Shown: positions 43,760 to 53,278 of the stretch, in pieces
Layout: each line of letters starts with the position of its first letter
How positions within the stretch are numbered: position 1 is the first letter of the stretch
Assembly (NCBI GenBank): GCA_947497245.1
Contig: CANMFO010000002.1
Coordinates: 124,001-188,000 of the forward strand
Length of the DNA: 64,000 nucleotides
Source of the DNA: an uncultured Flavobacteriaceae bacterium
GTDB taxonomy: Bacteria; Bacteroidota; Bacteroidia; Flavobacteriales; Flavobacteriaceae
Direction of reading: 5' to 3'
Notes under the pieces: generated by a model
The model's input: only the letters and a program-made list of their open reading frames with translations
Database searches by the model: none
What the model was told of the DNA's origin: nothing
Made by a program: the position numbers and the translations under genes

Positions 43760-45595
43760 TTGAAAAGATATCTGCCCATTGCCCATTTGACCGTTATTGC
43801 ATTTTTGTGCCTTTCCTGCGGCGGGGAAGTGAAGGAAGCGCCCTTGACCGACCATCAACAGTGGCACACCGTCACCCTGTCTTTCCAAGGGCCGGAAACT
43901 TCGGAAACGGCAGTGGACAATCCGTTTTTGGACTACCGTTTGAACGTGGTGTTCAAACACGCCCAAACGCAATACACCGTTCGGGGGTTCTATGCCGCCG
44001 ACGGAAAGGCCGCCGAGACAGGTGCAGATACCGGGAACGTATGGCAGGTGCGGTTTTCGCCCGACCGTTTGGGGGAGTGGAGCTATACCGCCGAACTGCA
44101 CCGGGGAAAGGACATTGCACTGGAGGATGGTCCGGGCGTGGGAGCGGCCATTGCCCTGGAACGTGCCACGGGGCGGTTCAACGTGGTCCCTTCAGACAAA
44201 AAAGGGGCCGACTTCAGGGCCCACGGACGTCTGCGGGCCTCCAACGGCTTTTTCCGGTTCCAGGGCACGGATGAATATTGGATAAAAGGGGGCGCCGACA
44301 GTCCGGAGAACCTCTTAGCCTATGAAGGGTTCGACGGCACCTACCGGATGCAGGCCTCCAGTTCGGACGGGGAGGCGAACACCAACGGGCAACTGCATGC
44401 CTATGCCCCACACCTTGGCGATTGGCAGGAAGGGGACCCTACCTGGCAAGGGGGCAAGGGCAAGGGCCTGATCGGGGCCCTGAACTACCTCTCCTCCAAG
44501 GGGATGAACGTGGTGTACTTCCTGGCAATGAATATCAATGGCGATGGCAAGGACGTTTGGCCCTATGCCTCGCCCGACGATCTTACCCGTTTCGATGTGA
44601 GCAAATTGGAGCAATGGGAGATCGTTTTCCAACACATGCAGTCGAAGGGGCTGATGCTGCACATGGTACTTCAGGAAACGGAGAACGAGACCATGCTCGA
44701 CAATGGGGATACCGGCCCATTGCGGCAATTGTACCTGCGGGAACTGATGGCGCGTTTCGGGCACCACCTGGGAATGAAGTTCAACCTGGGCGAGGAAAAC
44801 GGTCCGGCGGACTTCACCCCCATTGCCCAGAACGATGCACAGCGCAGGGCGATGGTCAGCTTTATCCAAAAGATCGACCCCTACGGCCATCCCATCCTGT
44901 TGCATACCCATTCCCATGAACCCGCCAGGAGCGATGTCCTCGATTCGATCGTTGGGTTCCGGGACCTGGACGGGCTCTCCCTGCAGGTCGATAAGCGCGA
45001 GGGGGCGGCCGAGGTGGTGCGCAGCTGGCGCGAAAAGGCCAGGGACTCAGGCCATCCCTGGATGATCACCATGGACGAGATCGGGATGTGGCACACCGGT
45101 GCCCGATCCGATTCGTTGGACGGCGACCACGATACCTTGAGGAGCTATGTACTGTGGGGCACCTTGTTGTCCGGGGCCGCAGGGGTGGAGTGGTACTTCG
45201 GGGCCCGCAACGAGCACCACGACCTGAACACGGAAGATTGGCGCACACGCGACCGGCTGTGGGAGCTTACCGATCATGCCATGGACTTTTTCGGGCAATA
45301 CCTGCCCTATTGGGAGATGTGGCCCGGACCCCAATTGGTCAATTCGAAAGAGGCATACTGTCTGGCCAAACCGGGGGAGGTCTATGCCATCTACCTACCG
45401 GGGCCGGGCAGTTATGCCCTTGACCTCAGAGGGACGGAAGGGGAGTTCGCCCTGCAATGGTTCGATCCCCTTGGCGGGGGCGCACTGCAGGAAGGGGGGG
45501 TAAAGTCGCTTACCGGAGGTGGTATGCGCGAACTTGGGGCCCCTCCGGAGTCCAGCGGCCGGGACTGGGTGGCGCTGGTCCGCGCGGTACGCTAG
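43760..45595 (+). CDS. DUF5060-containing glycoside-hydrolase-like lipoprotein
   Basis: The product has 611 aa. The start codon is TTG at 43760; an in-frame stop at 43736 rules out an upstream ATG. The signal peptide ends in a lipobox CLSCGG (Cys20). Residues ~35-135 match the DUF5060 beta domain (HTVTLSFQGPE, NPFLDYRLNVVF, WQVRFSPDRLGEWSYTAEL). A TIM-barrel-like part (~165-520) follows, with KGMNVVYFLAMNINGDGKD, KFNLGEENGPADF and MITMDEIGMWH carrying acidic candidates. A C-terminal beta domain ends the protein. Such enzymes act on plant or algal polysaccharides. The gene is GC-rich against the MutS neighbour. Confidence 0.85.
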   Translation: MKRYLPIAHLTVIAFLCLSCGGEVKEAPLTDHQQWHTVTLSFQGPETSETAVDNPFLDYRLNVVFKHAQTQYTVRGFYAADGKAAETGADTGNVWQVRFSPDRLGEWSYTAELHRGKDIALEDGPGVGAAIALERATGRFNVVPSDKKGADFRAHGRLRASNGFFRFQGTDEYWIKGGADSPENLLAYEGFDGTYRMQASSSDGEANTNGQLHAYAPHLGDWQEGDPTWQGGKGKGLIGALNYLSSKGMNVVYFLAMNINGDGKDVWPYASPDDLTRFDVSKLEQWEIVFQHMQSKGLMLHMVLQETENETMLDNGDTGPLRQLYLRELMARFGHHLGMKFNLGEENGPADFTPIAQNDAQRRAMVSFIQKIDPYGHPILLHTHSHEPARSDVLDSIVGFRDLDGLSLQVDKREGAAEVVRSWREKARDSGHPWMITMDEIGMWHTGARSDSLDGDHDTLRSYVLWGTLLSGAAGVEWYFGARNEHHDLNTEDWRTRDRLWELTDHAMDFFGQYLPYWEMWPGPQLVNSKEAYCLAKPGEVYAIYLPGPGSYALDLRGTEGEFALQWFDPLGGGALQEGGVKSLTGGGMRELGAPPESSGRDWVALVRAVR

Positions 45596-45761
45596 TTGCC
45601 CGTGCGGCTGTCCGGGACGAAAACCGCTTGTGCCAAGGGCCGGTTTCCCGGTTTCCGTCGATACCAACACGCCGTTCGACGACGGTAAATTTCCGTTGGC
45701 CTACACTTCCCGCCCTATTTCTGCGTTCTTATAGAACTTTGTCGCTTACCCTAACCCAATT

Positions 45762-46166
45762 GTGATGAACATACTGTTTATAGAAGACGACGCCATCGAG
45801 ACCATGAAGCTCCAGCGCACCGTTTCCAAGCTTCAATTAAAACACCATATTACCGAAGCGAAGAACGGGGAACAGGCCCTGGAAATCCTACATTCCACAA
45901 AGCAACTCCCCGATATCATCCTCCTGGACCTGAATATGCCAAGAATGAGCGGTATTGAGTTCTTGGGGATACTGAAGGCCAATGAAACCCTAAAATACCT
46001 TCCGACCATTATTCTTACAACATCGGAAAACCGGGCCGACCTGCTCGAATGTTACCGGATCGGAATTGCCGGATATGTGATAAAGCCCTTGAAATATGAA
46101 GATTACGAACAGAAACTTCAAAGGATCCTGGAGTATTGGGACATCAACGAACTGGTAAAAGCCTAA
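45762..46166 (+). CDS. Single-domain response regulator
   Basis: The product has 134 aa: a CheY-like receiver only. Asp9/Asp10 (IEDD), phospho-acceptor Asp56 (ILLDLNMPRMSG), Thr in ILTTSE and Lys in YVIKPL are all present. The N-terminal MM allows a start at 45762 or 45765. It is the first gene before H-NOX, separated by 75 bp, and could be a phosphate shuttle or sink of the same relay. Confidence 0.9.
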   Translation: MMNILFIEDDAIETMKLQRTVSKLQLKHHITEAKNGEQALEILHSTKQLPDIILLDLNMPRMSGIEFLGILKANETLKYLPTIILTTSENRADLLECYRIGIAGYVIKPLKYEDYEQKLQRILEYWDINELVKA

Positions 46167-46241
46167 CAAAAAAGGGGCTTTCACAACAAAAATTACGGCC
46201 AGCGTATTACTTTTCTTACTTTTATCCCAAATCAAATCGAC

Positions 46242-46784
46242 ATGAAAGGTATTGTCTTCACGGAGTTTTTGGAAATGGTCGAATCCAAGTTTGGTCTGGA
46301 AACGGTCGACAACATCATAGAAAGCGCGGCCTTGCCCTCCGAGGGTGTCTACACGGCCGTCGGGACCTACGATTTCAATGAAATGGTAGGCCTGATCACC
46401 AACCTCAGTGCCGAGGTCGGTACGCCCGTGGATGATCTGATCTATGCTTTCGGCCTGTACCTGTTCGACAGTTTGGGCAGGGCGCACCCCGAAGTGATCC
46501 AGAGCTACAACGCTCCTTTGGGACTGCTCTATTCCATCGAGGACCATATCCATGTACATGTAAAAAAACTGTATCCGGACGCCGAGCTGCCCACCTTCAA
46601 GATCCTGGAGAAGACCGATTCGTCCATCTCCATGGTGTACAGTTCCTCCCGCGGATTGTATCGCCTGGCACATGGGCTCATGGAGCGGGCTTTCCAACAT
46701 TTCAACGGCAGTGCCGATATTTCCTTTGAGCTTTTGAAGGAAGACGGCACCGAGGTCAAATTTGATATTGTCCAACATGGATAG
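46242..46784 (+). CDS. H-NOX heme nitric-oxide/oxygen sensor
   Basis: The product has 180 aa, a full stand-alone H-NOX domain. The N-terminus reads MKGIVFTEFLEMVE, with PSEGVYTAVGTYD following. The proximal heme His is His104 (IHVHVKKLYPDAELP) and the heme-propionate motif YxSxR is YSSSR (133-137). H-NOX proteins bind NO and modulate a partner kinase. There is no distal Tyr evidence for O2 binding, so NO is the likely ligand. Its stop overlaps the kinase start by 8 bp, a strong sign that the kinase is its partner. Confidence 0.95.
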   Translation: MKGIVFTEFLEMVESKFGLETVDNIIESAALPSEGVYTAVGTYDFNEMVGLITNLSAEVGTPVDDLIYAFGLYLFDSLGRAHPEVIQSYNAPLGLLYSIEDHIHVHVKKLYPDAELPTFKILEKTDSSISMVYSSSRGLYRLAHGLMERAFQHFNGSADISFELLKEDGTEVKFDIVQHG

Positions 46785-48369
46785 CAAGGAGGTCATACTT
46801 CTGAAAAAAGCATTGGAACGCCAAAAAAAGGCACGTCTCCAGGCCGAAAAGATCTTGGAGGAAAAGTCCAAGGAACTCTATGATGTGACCCGCCACCTTA
46901 AGGAGGCCAACAACACCCTGGAAAACCTGCTCAGTGAAAAGACTTCCGAGCTCGACGGGGTGTTCATAAACATCATCGACCCCTATGTGGTCATGGACCT
47001 CCATTTCAACGTGATCAATATGAACAGCTCTGCCAAGGAGTTTCTCGGGTACGACCATGCCGTGGAGCCCTTGAACCTGTCGGGCCTGGTGCATGAAGAC
47101 TATGTCCAGTATACCATGGAATCAATGAAATCCCTGATGGAGGTCGGGACCCTAAAGAACTACAGGGCCAGGATAACCGTCAAGGACGGATCGGAAAAAT
47201 ACGTACAGATCAACAGCAGCCTGATCTATGATCACGACAGAAAGCCCATTGCCGCCCAGGGAATCATCAGGGACATTACCCAAGAGACCGAGATCAAACA
47301 GTTGTTGGCCGAACAGAAAAAACAATTGGACATTATCGTGGAGAACTCTCCCTTGGGAATCGTGCTCGCTGTGGATGGAAAGATCATCAAGGCGAACAAG
47401 GCCTTCGCCGATCTCCTGGGGTACACCGAAGGCGAACTGCGCCAGACCAGCGTAAAGGATATTTCGGCCCCGGAGGATGTAGAGGCCAGCTTGCGTTTGA
47501 TGAAAAAAATGGACTCGGGAGAATTGGACCGTTTCTCCATCGTAAAAAAATACTTCCAGAAAAGCGGATCGACCATTTTGGCCAAGACCACGGTCAGCAC
47601 CGTGAGCGATAGTGATGGAAATGTCGGATATCAGGTCGCCCTGGTAGAGGACATTACCAAACAAAAGGAACTGGAACTGCAGAAGGAAAAACTGTTGGCC
47701 GAACTGGAGGCCAGCAACCAAGGGCTCCAAGAGTACGCCCATATCGTTTCCCATGACCTGAAGTCGCCCTTGAGGAGCATCAGTGCCCTGGCCACCTGGC
47801 TTGCCGAGGACTATAAGGACGTGCTCGACGACAACGGGATCTTTAACCTACAACAGATCCAGGACAAAATAGAGGGCATGGACGGGCTCATCAACGGCAT
47901 CCTCAAGTATTCGAGTATCAGCGCCGACAATTTGGAGAACGATTCGGTAGACCTCAATACGGTCATCAACGAAATCCGCGAGATCATTTTTGTTCCCGAG
48001 CATGTGCGGATAGTGATCATGAACCCCCTGCCCACGATCAAGGCCGACAAGACCAAAATGCACCAGCTGTTCCAGAACCTGATCTCGAACGCCGTGGTGA
48101 ACATTGATAAAAAGGAAGGCCTGGTGGCCATAGACCGCAAAGATTGCAAGACCCATTGGCAGTTCAGCATCCAGGACAACGGTGTCGGTATCCCCGAAGA
48201 GTACCACGAAAAGATATTTAAGATCTTCCAATCGATGGGGGAAGGGGAAAGGTCTACCGGTATTGGCCTCTCCATCGTCAAAAAGATCATCGACCTCTAT
48301 CAAGGAAAGGTCTGGTTGGAAAGTACCCCAGGCGAAGGGACCACTTTTTACTTCAAACTAAAGAAATGA
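46777..48369 (+). CDS. PAS-containing sensor histidine kinase, H-NOX partner
   Basis: The start at 46777 gives 530 aa. A coiled coil (~5-60) is followed by PAS1 (~60-170), PAS2 (~185-295), HisKA with His326 in HIVSHDLKSPLRS, and HATPase with NLISNAVVNI (N box), DNGVGIP (G1) and GIGLSIVKKI (G2). No TM helix, so it is cytoplasmic. No receiver is fused; the phosphate would go on to the Hpt protein encoded next. Expected input is inhibition or activation by NO-H-NOX. Confidence 0.93.
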   Translation: MDSKEVILLKKALERQKKARLQAEKILEEKSKELYDVTRHLKEANNTLENLLSEKTSELDGVFINIIDPYVVMDLHFNVINMNSSAKEFLGYDHAVEPLNLSGLVHEDYVQYTMESMKSLMEVGTLKNYRARITVKDGSEKYVQINSSLIYDHDRKPIAAQGIIRDITQETEIKQLLAEQKKQLDIIVENSPLGIVLAVDGKIIKANKAFADLLGYTEGELRQTSVKDISAPEDVEASLRLMKKMDSGELDRFSIVKKYFQKSGSTILAKTTVSTVSDSDGNVGYQVALVEDITKQKELELQKEKLLAELEASNQGLQEYAHIVSHDLKSPLRSISALATWLAEDYKDVLDDNGIFNLQQIQDKIEGMDGLINGILKYSSISADNLENDSVDLNTVINEIREIIFVPEHVRIVIMNPLPTIKADKTKMHQLFQNLISNAVVNIDKKEGLVAIDRKDCKTHWQFSIQDNGVGIPEEYHEKIFKIFQSMGEGERSTGIGLSIVKKIIDLYQGKVWLESTPGEGTTFYFKLKK

Positions 48370-48370
48370 T

Positions 48371-48697
48371 ATGCAGGAACGACCGAACTTAGACTATGTC
48401 GAGGAACTTGCCAACGGGGACGAAGCCTTTAAAGCGAAGTTCATTGCCATCATAAAGGAGGAATTTCCCTTGGAGGTGGCGGAGTATCTGGACAATGTGG
48501 AGAACAAGCGGCCCAGGGCCACCTCGGAGAACGTGCACAAACTAAAGCACAAGTTCAATATTTTGGGCCTGCACGAGGGCTATCGCCTAGCGGTACGCTA
48601 CGAAGAGGACCTGCGTCTAGGGGATACCACCTTGGAAGGGGACTTCAAGGCCATTTTAGAGACCATTTCGGATTATATTAAAACCATTCGACCATGA
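48371..48697 (+). CDS. Hpt phosphotransfer protein
   Basis: The product has 108 aa. An all-helical Hpt domain with NVHKLKHKFNILGL, of which the first His (in the HKLKH context) is the phospho-acceptor. It starts 1 bp after the kinase stop and its stop overlaps the LytTR ATG by 4 bp. It should relay phosphate between the receivers of this locus. Confidence 0.88.
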   Translation: MQERPNLDYVEELANGDEAFKAKFIAIIKEEFPLEVAEYLDNVENKRPRATSENVHKLKHKFNILGLHEGYRLAVRYEEDLRLGDTTLEGDFKAILETISDYIKTIRP

Positions 48698-49401
48698 ACT
48701 GTATCATTATTGACGACGAAGCCACCGCCCGGGCCATTATGGTCCAACTGTGCGGCAATATCCCGGACCTGGATGTCATCGAAGAATTCTCCGGGGCCAT
48801 GGAGGCCATCAAGTTTCTCAACCAACACACCGTCGATGTCATTTTCCTGGACCTTCACATGCCGGGTTTTACCGGTGTCGACTTTGTACAGACGCTGAAA
48901 AACCCTCCAAAGATCGTTATGACGACCTCGGATACCGATTTCGCTGTATCGGCCTATGAGTATGAGGCCATTGTGGATTATTTGGTAAAGCCCATCACCC
49001 TGGAACGCTTTGAAAAATCGGTTCAAAAGGTGAAGAACGCCATGGTGCGGCAACCCAGTTCCGTTTCCCCATCGGGTGCTTCCCAGGTGGGCGAAGATCT
49101 GTACATCAATATTGATCGGCGTTTGATCAAGTTGAAGTTCAACGACATCCAGCTGATCGAGGCCAAGGGCGATTATATCGATATCAAGACCGAAAAAGAG
49201 CCCTACCGGGTGCACACCACTTTAAAAAAGATCAAGGCCAAATTGCCCGAGGAGACCTTTTTACAGATACACCGATCCTTTATCATCAACTTTACCAAGA
49301 TCATCGATATAGAGGACAACAGTGTGCTGATCGAAAAGAGCGTGGTGCCCATCAGCCGCTCCAACCGGCCCGAACTGATGCGGCGCTTGAACTTGTTGTA
49401 A
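48694..49401 (+). CDS. LytTR-family response regulator
   Basis: The product has 235 aa. Receiver (1-120) with DD at 7-8, Asp53 in FLDLHMPGFTG and Lys in YLVKPI. LytTR DNA-binding domain (~135-235) with LIEAKGDYIDIKTE, THRVHTTLKKIKAKLP-type and FLQIHRSFIINF. LytTR regulators bind direct repeats ~21 bp apart. It is the terminal output of the relay; candidate target repeats lie at 60605 and 61940. Confidence 0.94.
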   Translation: MNCIIIDDEATARAIMVQLCGNIPDLDVIEEFSGAMEAIKFLNQHTVDVIFLDLHMPGFTGVDFVQTLKNPPKIVMTTSDTDFAVSAYEYEAIVDYLVKPITLERFEKSVQKVKNAMVRQPSSVSPSGASQVGEDLYINIDRRLIKLKFNDIQLIEAKGDYIDIKTEKEPYRVHTTLKKIKAKLPEETFLQIHRSFIINFTKIIDIEDNSVLIEKSVVPISRSNRPELMRRLNLL

Positions 49402-49503
49402 GCTGCTATCGATCATCACTTGAAATATTGCTGCTCCGATTTAAATGGGCGTATGCCCCCCGTGGCGGCGTGAACCGGTACCGGCTTTGCCAACAACGGT
49501 TTC

Positions 49504-51579
49504 CTAGGGCGCTTTCTGGGCGTACAAGTGGTCATGGAACAGCGGCCACTTGGCCAGCAACCACTTCAGCTTCAGCCCGAGCTCGGTAAATTCAAAACCG
49601 GCCGCGGTGGCCGAGGCGATATTGCTGTATTTTCCATAGATATTTCCGCTCAGGCGTTTTGAGAATTGGTGCCGTACCCCCGCTTCCGCCCGAAAGATCG
49701 CGGTCTGCGGGTCTTCCTCCACACGTTGCAGCCCGGTCGCGGCAGTGGCCAAGTAGCTTGTTTTTTCCGAGACCTTCCCCCGAAAATCAACAAACACTTC
49801 CATGGCCCGGTACTGTTCCGGGCTAAAGTAAACGGTGGGAAGCTGCTCCTTAAAAGCGATGTACTGGTAATTGACGCCCAGTTTTAGGGCGGGTTTGTGC
49901 AGTACGTTATAGTACAACGAGGTGAACAGCAGGTTTCGGGTGTTCGCATCGGTCTGCTGCGTATGCATGAGCTGGGTGTACCAGCCCAGGTTAAAGTTTG
50001 TTCCCAGATTGTAATTGAGTCCGTAATGGTTCATGACAATTTCCCGTTCGATAAGGTCCGCGTTGAAATTCTGCACTTCACGCTGATAACCCAATTCCAG
50101 GTTTTGGAGCTTATAGGGTTTTAACCCCAGTTTTACATTGAGCACTGGCTGGGTATAGGCCTCGTTCGTAAAACGGGCATTGTTCAGCCCGAAAATGGTC
50201 TTTAAAAGGGTCTTGGGAAACGGTTTGTACAACAGGCCCGCCAGTACGACATGCGAATTTGCCTTGTTCCCGCTTACTGAGTTTTCGGTGGAGCGGTACT
50301 GGTAGGAAACCGTGGTACGGAAGGTTGTCGACAGGGGCACGTCTGCCAGGGTATTCGTGGAAAACGCGATGTTGTTCCCATTGTCAAAGGTATAGGCCAC
50401 CTGCTCTTCCACCGCTGGGGTATGCAGCGCATCCATCTTCTCGATCAGGCCCAGGGCGTCTTTTTGGTTCTTGAAGATGTCCAGGGTATTGAACGCCGCT
50501 TTGTAGGCGGCCATGGTGCAGTCGGACGCGAAGAGGGCGTTTGCCTTTCCCAAATTTCCATCGAACGATTGCCCGTCACCGTCAAGGATGGCATTGTACT
50601 GCTCCAAACTGGCCTTAAAATCACCGGTGTACATCCCCAAGGTGGCCTTAAGTGCCCGTACCCAGTTGCGGTCAGGGTACTGCGGGTCCAAGCTGTCTAT
50701 TTGCCTTTTGGCGGCATGGAACTTTCGGTTCCAGATCAGCGCCTGCACATAACGGTCATAGGTTTTTTCAGTAAGTTCGGGATCATCAAAACGGCGCAGT
50801 CCGGATTTGGACCGTTTGGCCGTTCGGAGCGCTTGCCGGTCGTTCTCCCCAATATGTGCTGCAAGGGCGATTCCGTTAAGGGCCGTTATGGAGTCTTTGG
50901 GCGAGGTGGCGTATCTTCCGTAAATGGCCTTGGCCTTGGCCACTTCCTTGGTGATCAGGTACAGATTGGCCAGGTTGAGCAGTACATCCTTGTCTTCGGG
51001 AAAATCGGTAAAAATGGCCTCCAATAGGGTTTCACCTTCCCGGTACCGTTGTTTTGCTATCTGTTCATTGGCATGGCCCAAGCGCATATACTTTCGGGAG
51101 AGCTGTGCGCTCTTGTTATCGGGTTTTAGTACAAGGGCCTTTTCGACCCAGTCCAGGGCCTCCCGGTACTCCTTAAGATTGCTCAGGGTGTTTGCGTACC
51201 CCAGGACGGCCGCAAAGTTGTCCGGATTCGAGGCGACCAGTTCCTGGTACAGGGGCTTGGCCTTGGCGTATTGTTCGTCCCACAAGAAGGATTCGTTATA
51301 GTTGATCTGGATTTCGACGTCTTTTGGGTAGGTCTCCAACAAACCGGCGAACCATTGGTTCGCGCGCTGGGGCTCCCCGCTCAGGCCCACGGCCCGGCCA
51401 TAGCAGATCTGGGCGGTCTTGTGTGCGGGTTCGGATTTCAGGTAGTCGCCAAAGAAGTGTTCCGCCGTTTCGAATTGCCCCGTTTCCAAGAGTTCGAAAC
51501 CTTTCTGAAGTTCTTGTTGGCCGTAGCAGAAAGCGGATATGAAGAGTACAAAATAGTATATGGGTCTTGGCACTGTCAT
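49504..51579 (-). CDS. TPR protein with predicted outer-membrane beta-barrel (EPS exporter-like)
   Basis: The start at 51579 gives 691 aa with a signal peptide ending FCYGQ. Residues ~20-390 hold about ten TPR-like repeats (GYANTLSNLKEYREALDWVEKAL type). Residues ~400-691 are beta-rich with alternating aromatic strands (TTVSYQYRS, LGYQREVQNF, LGVNYQYIAF), fitting a C-terminal barrel. This TPR-to-barrel order is shared by BcsC, PgaA and PelB, the porins of bacterial exopolysaccharides. Divergent from the flippase gene. Export of the polymer made by this locus is an inference. Confidence 0.78.
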   Translation of the reverse strand: MTVPRPIYYFVLFISAFCYGQQELQKGFELLETGQFETAEHFFGDYLKSEPAHKTAQICYGRAVGLSGEPQRANQWFAGLLETYPKDVEIQINYNESFLWDEQYAKAKPLYQELVASNPDNFAAVLGYANTLSNLKEYREALDWVEKALVLKPDNKSAQLSRKYMRLGHANEQIAKQRYREGETLLEAIFTDFPEDKDVLLNLANLYLITKEVAKAKAIYGRYATSPKDSITALNGIALAAHIGENDRQALRTAKRSKSGLRRFDDPELTEKTYDRYVQALIWNRKFHAAKRQIDSLDPQYPDRNWVRALKATLGMYTGDFKASLEQYNAILDGDGQSFDGNLGKANALFASDCTMAAYKAAFNTLDIFKNQKDALGLIEKMDALHTPAVEEQVAYTFDNGNNIAFSTNTLADVPLSTTFRTTVSYQYRSTENSVSGNKANSHVVLAGLLYKPFPKTLLKTIFGLNNARFTNEAYTQPVLNVKLGLKPYKLQNLELGYQREVQNFNADLIEREIVMNHYGLNYNLGTNFNLGWYTQLMHTQQTDANTRNLLFTSLYYNVLHKPALKLGVNYQYIAFKEQLPTVYFSPEQYRAMEVFVDFRGKVSEKTSYLATAATGLQRVEEDPQTAIFRAEAGVRHQFSKRLSGNIYGKYSNIASATAAGFEFTELGLKLKWLLAKWPLFHDHLYAQKAP

Positions 51580-51942
51580 TCGAGTAGGATTAGTACTACA
51601 GGTATACAACGTGATTATCCTGTAATTATTAGTATGATATTGGTTTTGTAAAGATATCACGGGCTTTGTCGTCCCGGAAGTACGATTCCTGCCGTTCGTC
51701 TACAGCAAACCGTCGCCCACCCTAAATGGACTTCTTTCAAGGGCAATTTGGAAGATATTTGAACAGATGATCAAAGCGATCAACAAGGAAAAGAAAAGCT
51801 ACAGATAGATGAATAACAGTCCTTTTCTTACAATAAAAATATGAAATATCGTTATTAATTAACCCCCCGGACCCATCGGATGGCCCTTTGGCCATCGGGC
51901 CCGACCATTGAAATTGAAAGAGAAAGACCAAATAAACGTACT
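51580..51942. other. 363-bp divergent promoter region, TPR porin and flippase
   Basis: No gene seen. On the minus strand TATCTTTA (51656-51649) is a 7-of-8 TAnnTTTG match for the TPR gene; the same octamer precedes the receiver-GT2 gene. The plus side holds the hairpin at 51877-51898. Confidence 0.45.
51877..51898 (+). promoter_or_regulatory. GATGGCC-CTTT-GGCCATC leader hairpin
   Basis: A perfect 7-bp stem with a 4-base loop (51879-51896), extendable by one mismatch, ~45 bp before the flippase ATG. No T-run follows. It could be a leader stem that tunes stability or translation. Confidence 0.45.
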
Positions 51943-53244
51943 ATGGATATGACCGGCAAAGTAAAACCAATATCCTCCCAAGCCGTGGACAGTGTTCGGT
52001 TTACCTGGAAAAAGGTTTCCCCTGAACAATGGTTCATGGTCAGTGTACTTGTGGTCAATGGGGGCAACTACCTCTATAACTTATTGTTGGGCAGAATCCT
52101 GGGGCCGGCCGCTTTTGCCGACGCGGCGCTATTGGTGACCCTACTGCTCGTACTTTCGTTCATGGGCATGACCTTTCAGCTTGCATGTGCAAAATTCGCC
52201 GTGTTGTTCTCGGGTGCCCAATGGGAAAGTTTTCGTGCGGGTATTTACAAGTGGGCCCTGGCCTTTGGTCTGGTGGCGGGAGTTTTGATACTGCTTTTCG
52301 CAAAGAAACTGCAGTTCCTGTTCAATACGGAAGGCCACTGGATGTTCGTGCTGTTCGCACTCGGAATCCCCTGCTATTTTTTTATGAGCGTCAACAGGGG
52401 CACCTATCAGGGAAAACAGGAATTCACCAAATTGTCGGTCACCTACCAGACCGAAATGTGGAGCAGGCTCTTGCTGACCCTTGTCCTATTGTATGCAGTG
52501 CCATGGGAGCCGGGAATAGTGGTGGCCCTGGGCATCTTTCTGTCCTTTGTTTTCGGCCTGTTCCCTTCGAATGTGAAGGGGCTGTCGCTGCGCTCGGTAA
52601 AACCGCTGGAAGCGAAAAACGCCAAAAAGGTCACGACCTTCATCGGTTTGACAGCAGGCTATGAACTCACCCAGATCATCATCAACAACAGCGATGTGCT
52701 CCTGGTCAAACATTATTTTGATTCGATCGATGCCGGGCTGTATGCCTCACTGGCCCTGATCGGTCGGGTGGTGTACTTTGCGGCCTGGATGTTCGTTATG
52801 CTGCTGCTTCCCAAGGTGGTGGAAAAACAAAAGGAAGGCCGGGCAACCGCCCCCATTTTGTTCAAATACGTCTCTTATATCGGGCTATTGTCGGCCGGCA
52901 TTGTGCTAAGCTGCTATTTGGTCCCGGAACGGATCATCGACCTGATGTTCGGAGCGGCCTACCTGCCCATGGCCGATCTGTTGTGGCAGTATGCCCTGGC
53001 GACATCGCTCTTTGCCGTGTCCAATATTTTCGCATACTATTTCCTGTCGCTCGACCATTATGTGCCCGTAGTGCTGTCCGGTATCTTGGGCCTGTCCCAG
53101 ATCCTTCTGGTACTGTGGTTCCATAGTAGCCTGGCCATGGTGGTGCAGGTACAGATCATTGCCATGGTGGTCCTATTGGTGGCCCAGGTCCTCTATTTTT
53201 TGACCAAGAAAGAACTTAGTCCGGTCACCGGCCAAAGGCCATGA
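51943..53244 (+). CDS. MOP-superfamily polysaccharide flippase/exporter
   Basis: The start at 51943 gives 433 aa. About 12 TM helices with VNGGNYLYNLLLGRILGPAAF at the N-terminus, the usual start of Wzx/PST-type transporters, and a second half opening with TTFIGLTAGYELTQIII. It moves lipid-linked glycan or polymer across the inner membrane. The GT4 gene follows at 34 bp. It replaces a synthase-type pore, as no BcsA-like synthase is present. Confidence 0.88.
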   Translation: MDMTGKVKPISSQAVDSVRFTWKKVSPEQWFMVSVLVVNGGNYLYNLLLGRILGPAAFADAALLVTLLLVLSFMGMTFQLACAKFAVLFSGAQWESFRAGIYKWALAFGLVAGVLILLFAKKLQFLFNTEGHWMFVLFALGIPCYFFMSVNRGTYQGKQEFTKLSVTYQTEMWSRLLLTLVLLYAVPWEPGIVVALGIFLSFVFGLFPSNVKGLSLRSVKPLEAKNAKKVTTFIGLTAGYELTQIIINNSDVLLVKHYFDSIDAGLYASLALIGRVVYFAAWMFVMLLLPKVVEKQKEGRATAPILFKYVSYIGLLSAGIVLSCYLVPERIIDLMFGAAYLPMADLLWQYALATSLFAVSNIFAYYFLSLDHYVPVVLSGILGLSQILLVLWFHSSLAMVVQVQIIAMVVLLVAQVLYFLTKKELSPVTGQRP

Positions 53245-53278
53245 GCGTAGACCAACCCCTTAACCCAAAACCCAAACC

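Noticed and set aside
44315-44917. 200-codon minus-strand ORF inside DUF5060
   Set aside because: Antisense frame opened by high GC of the glycosidase gene.
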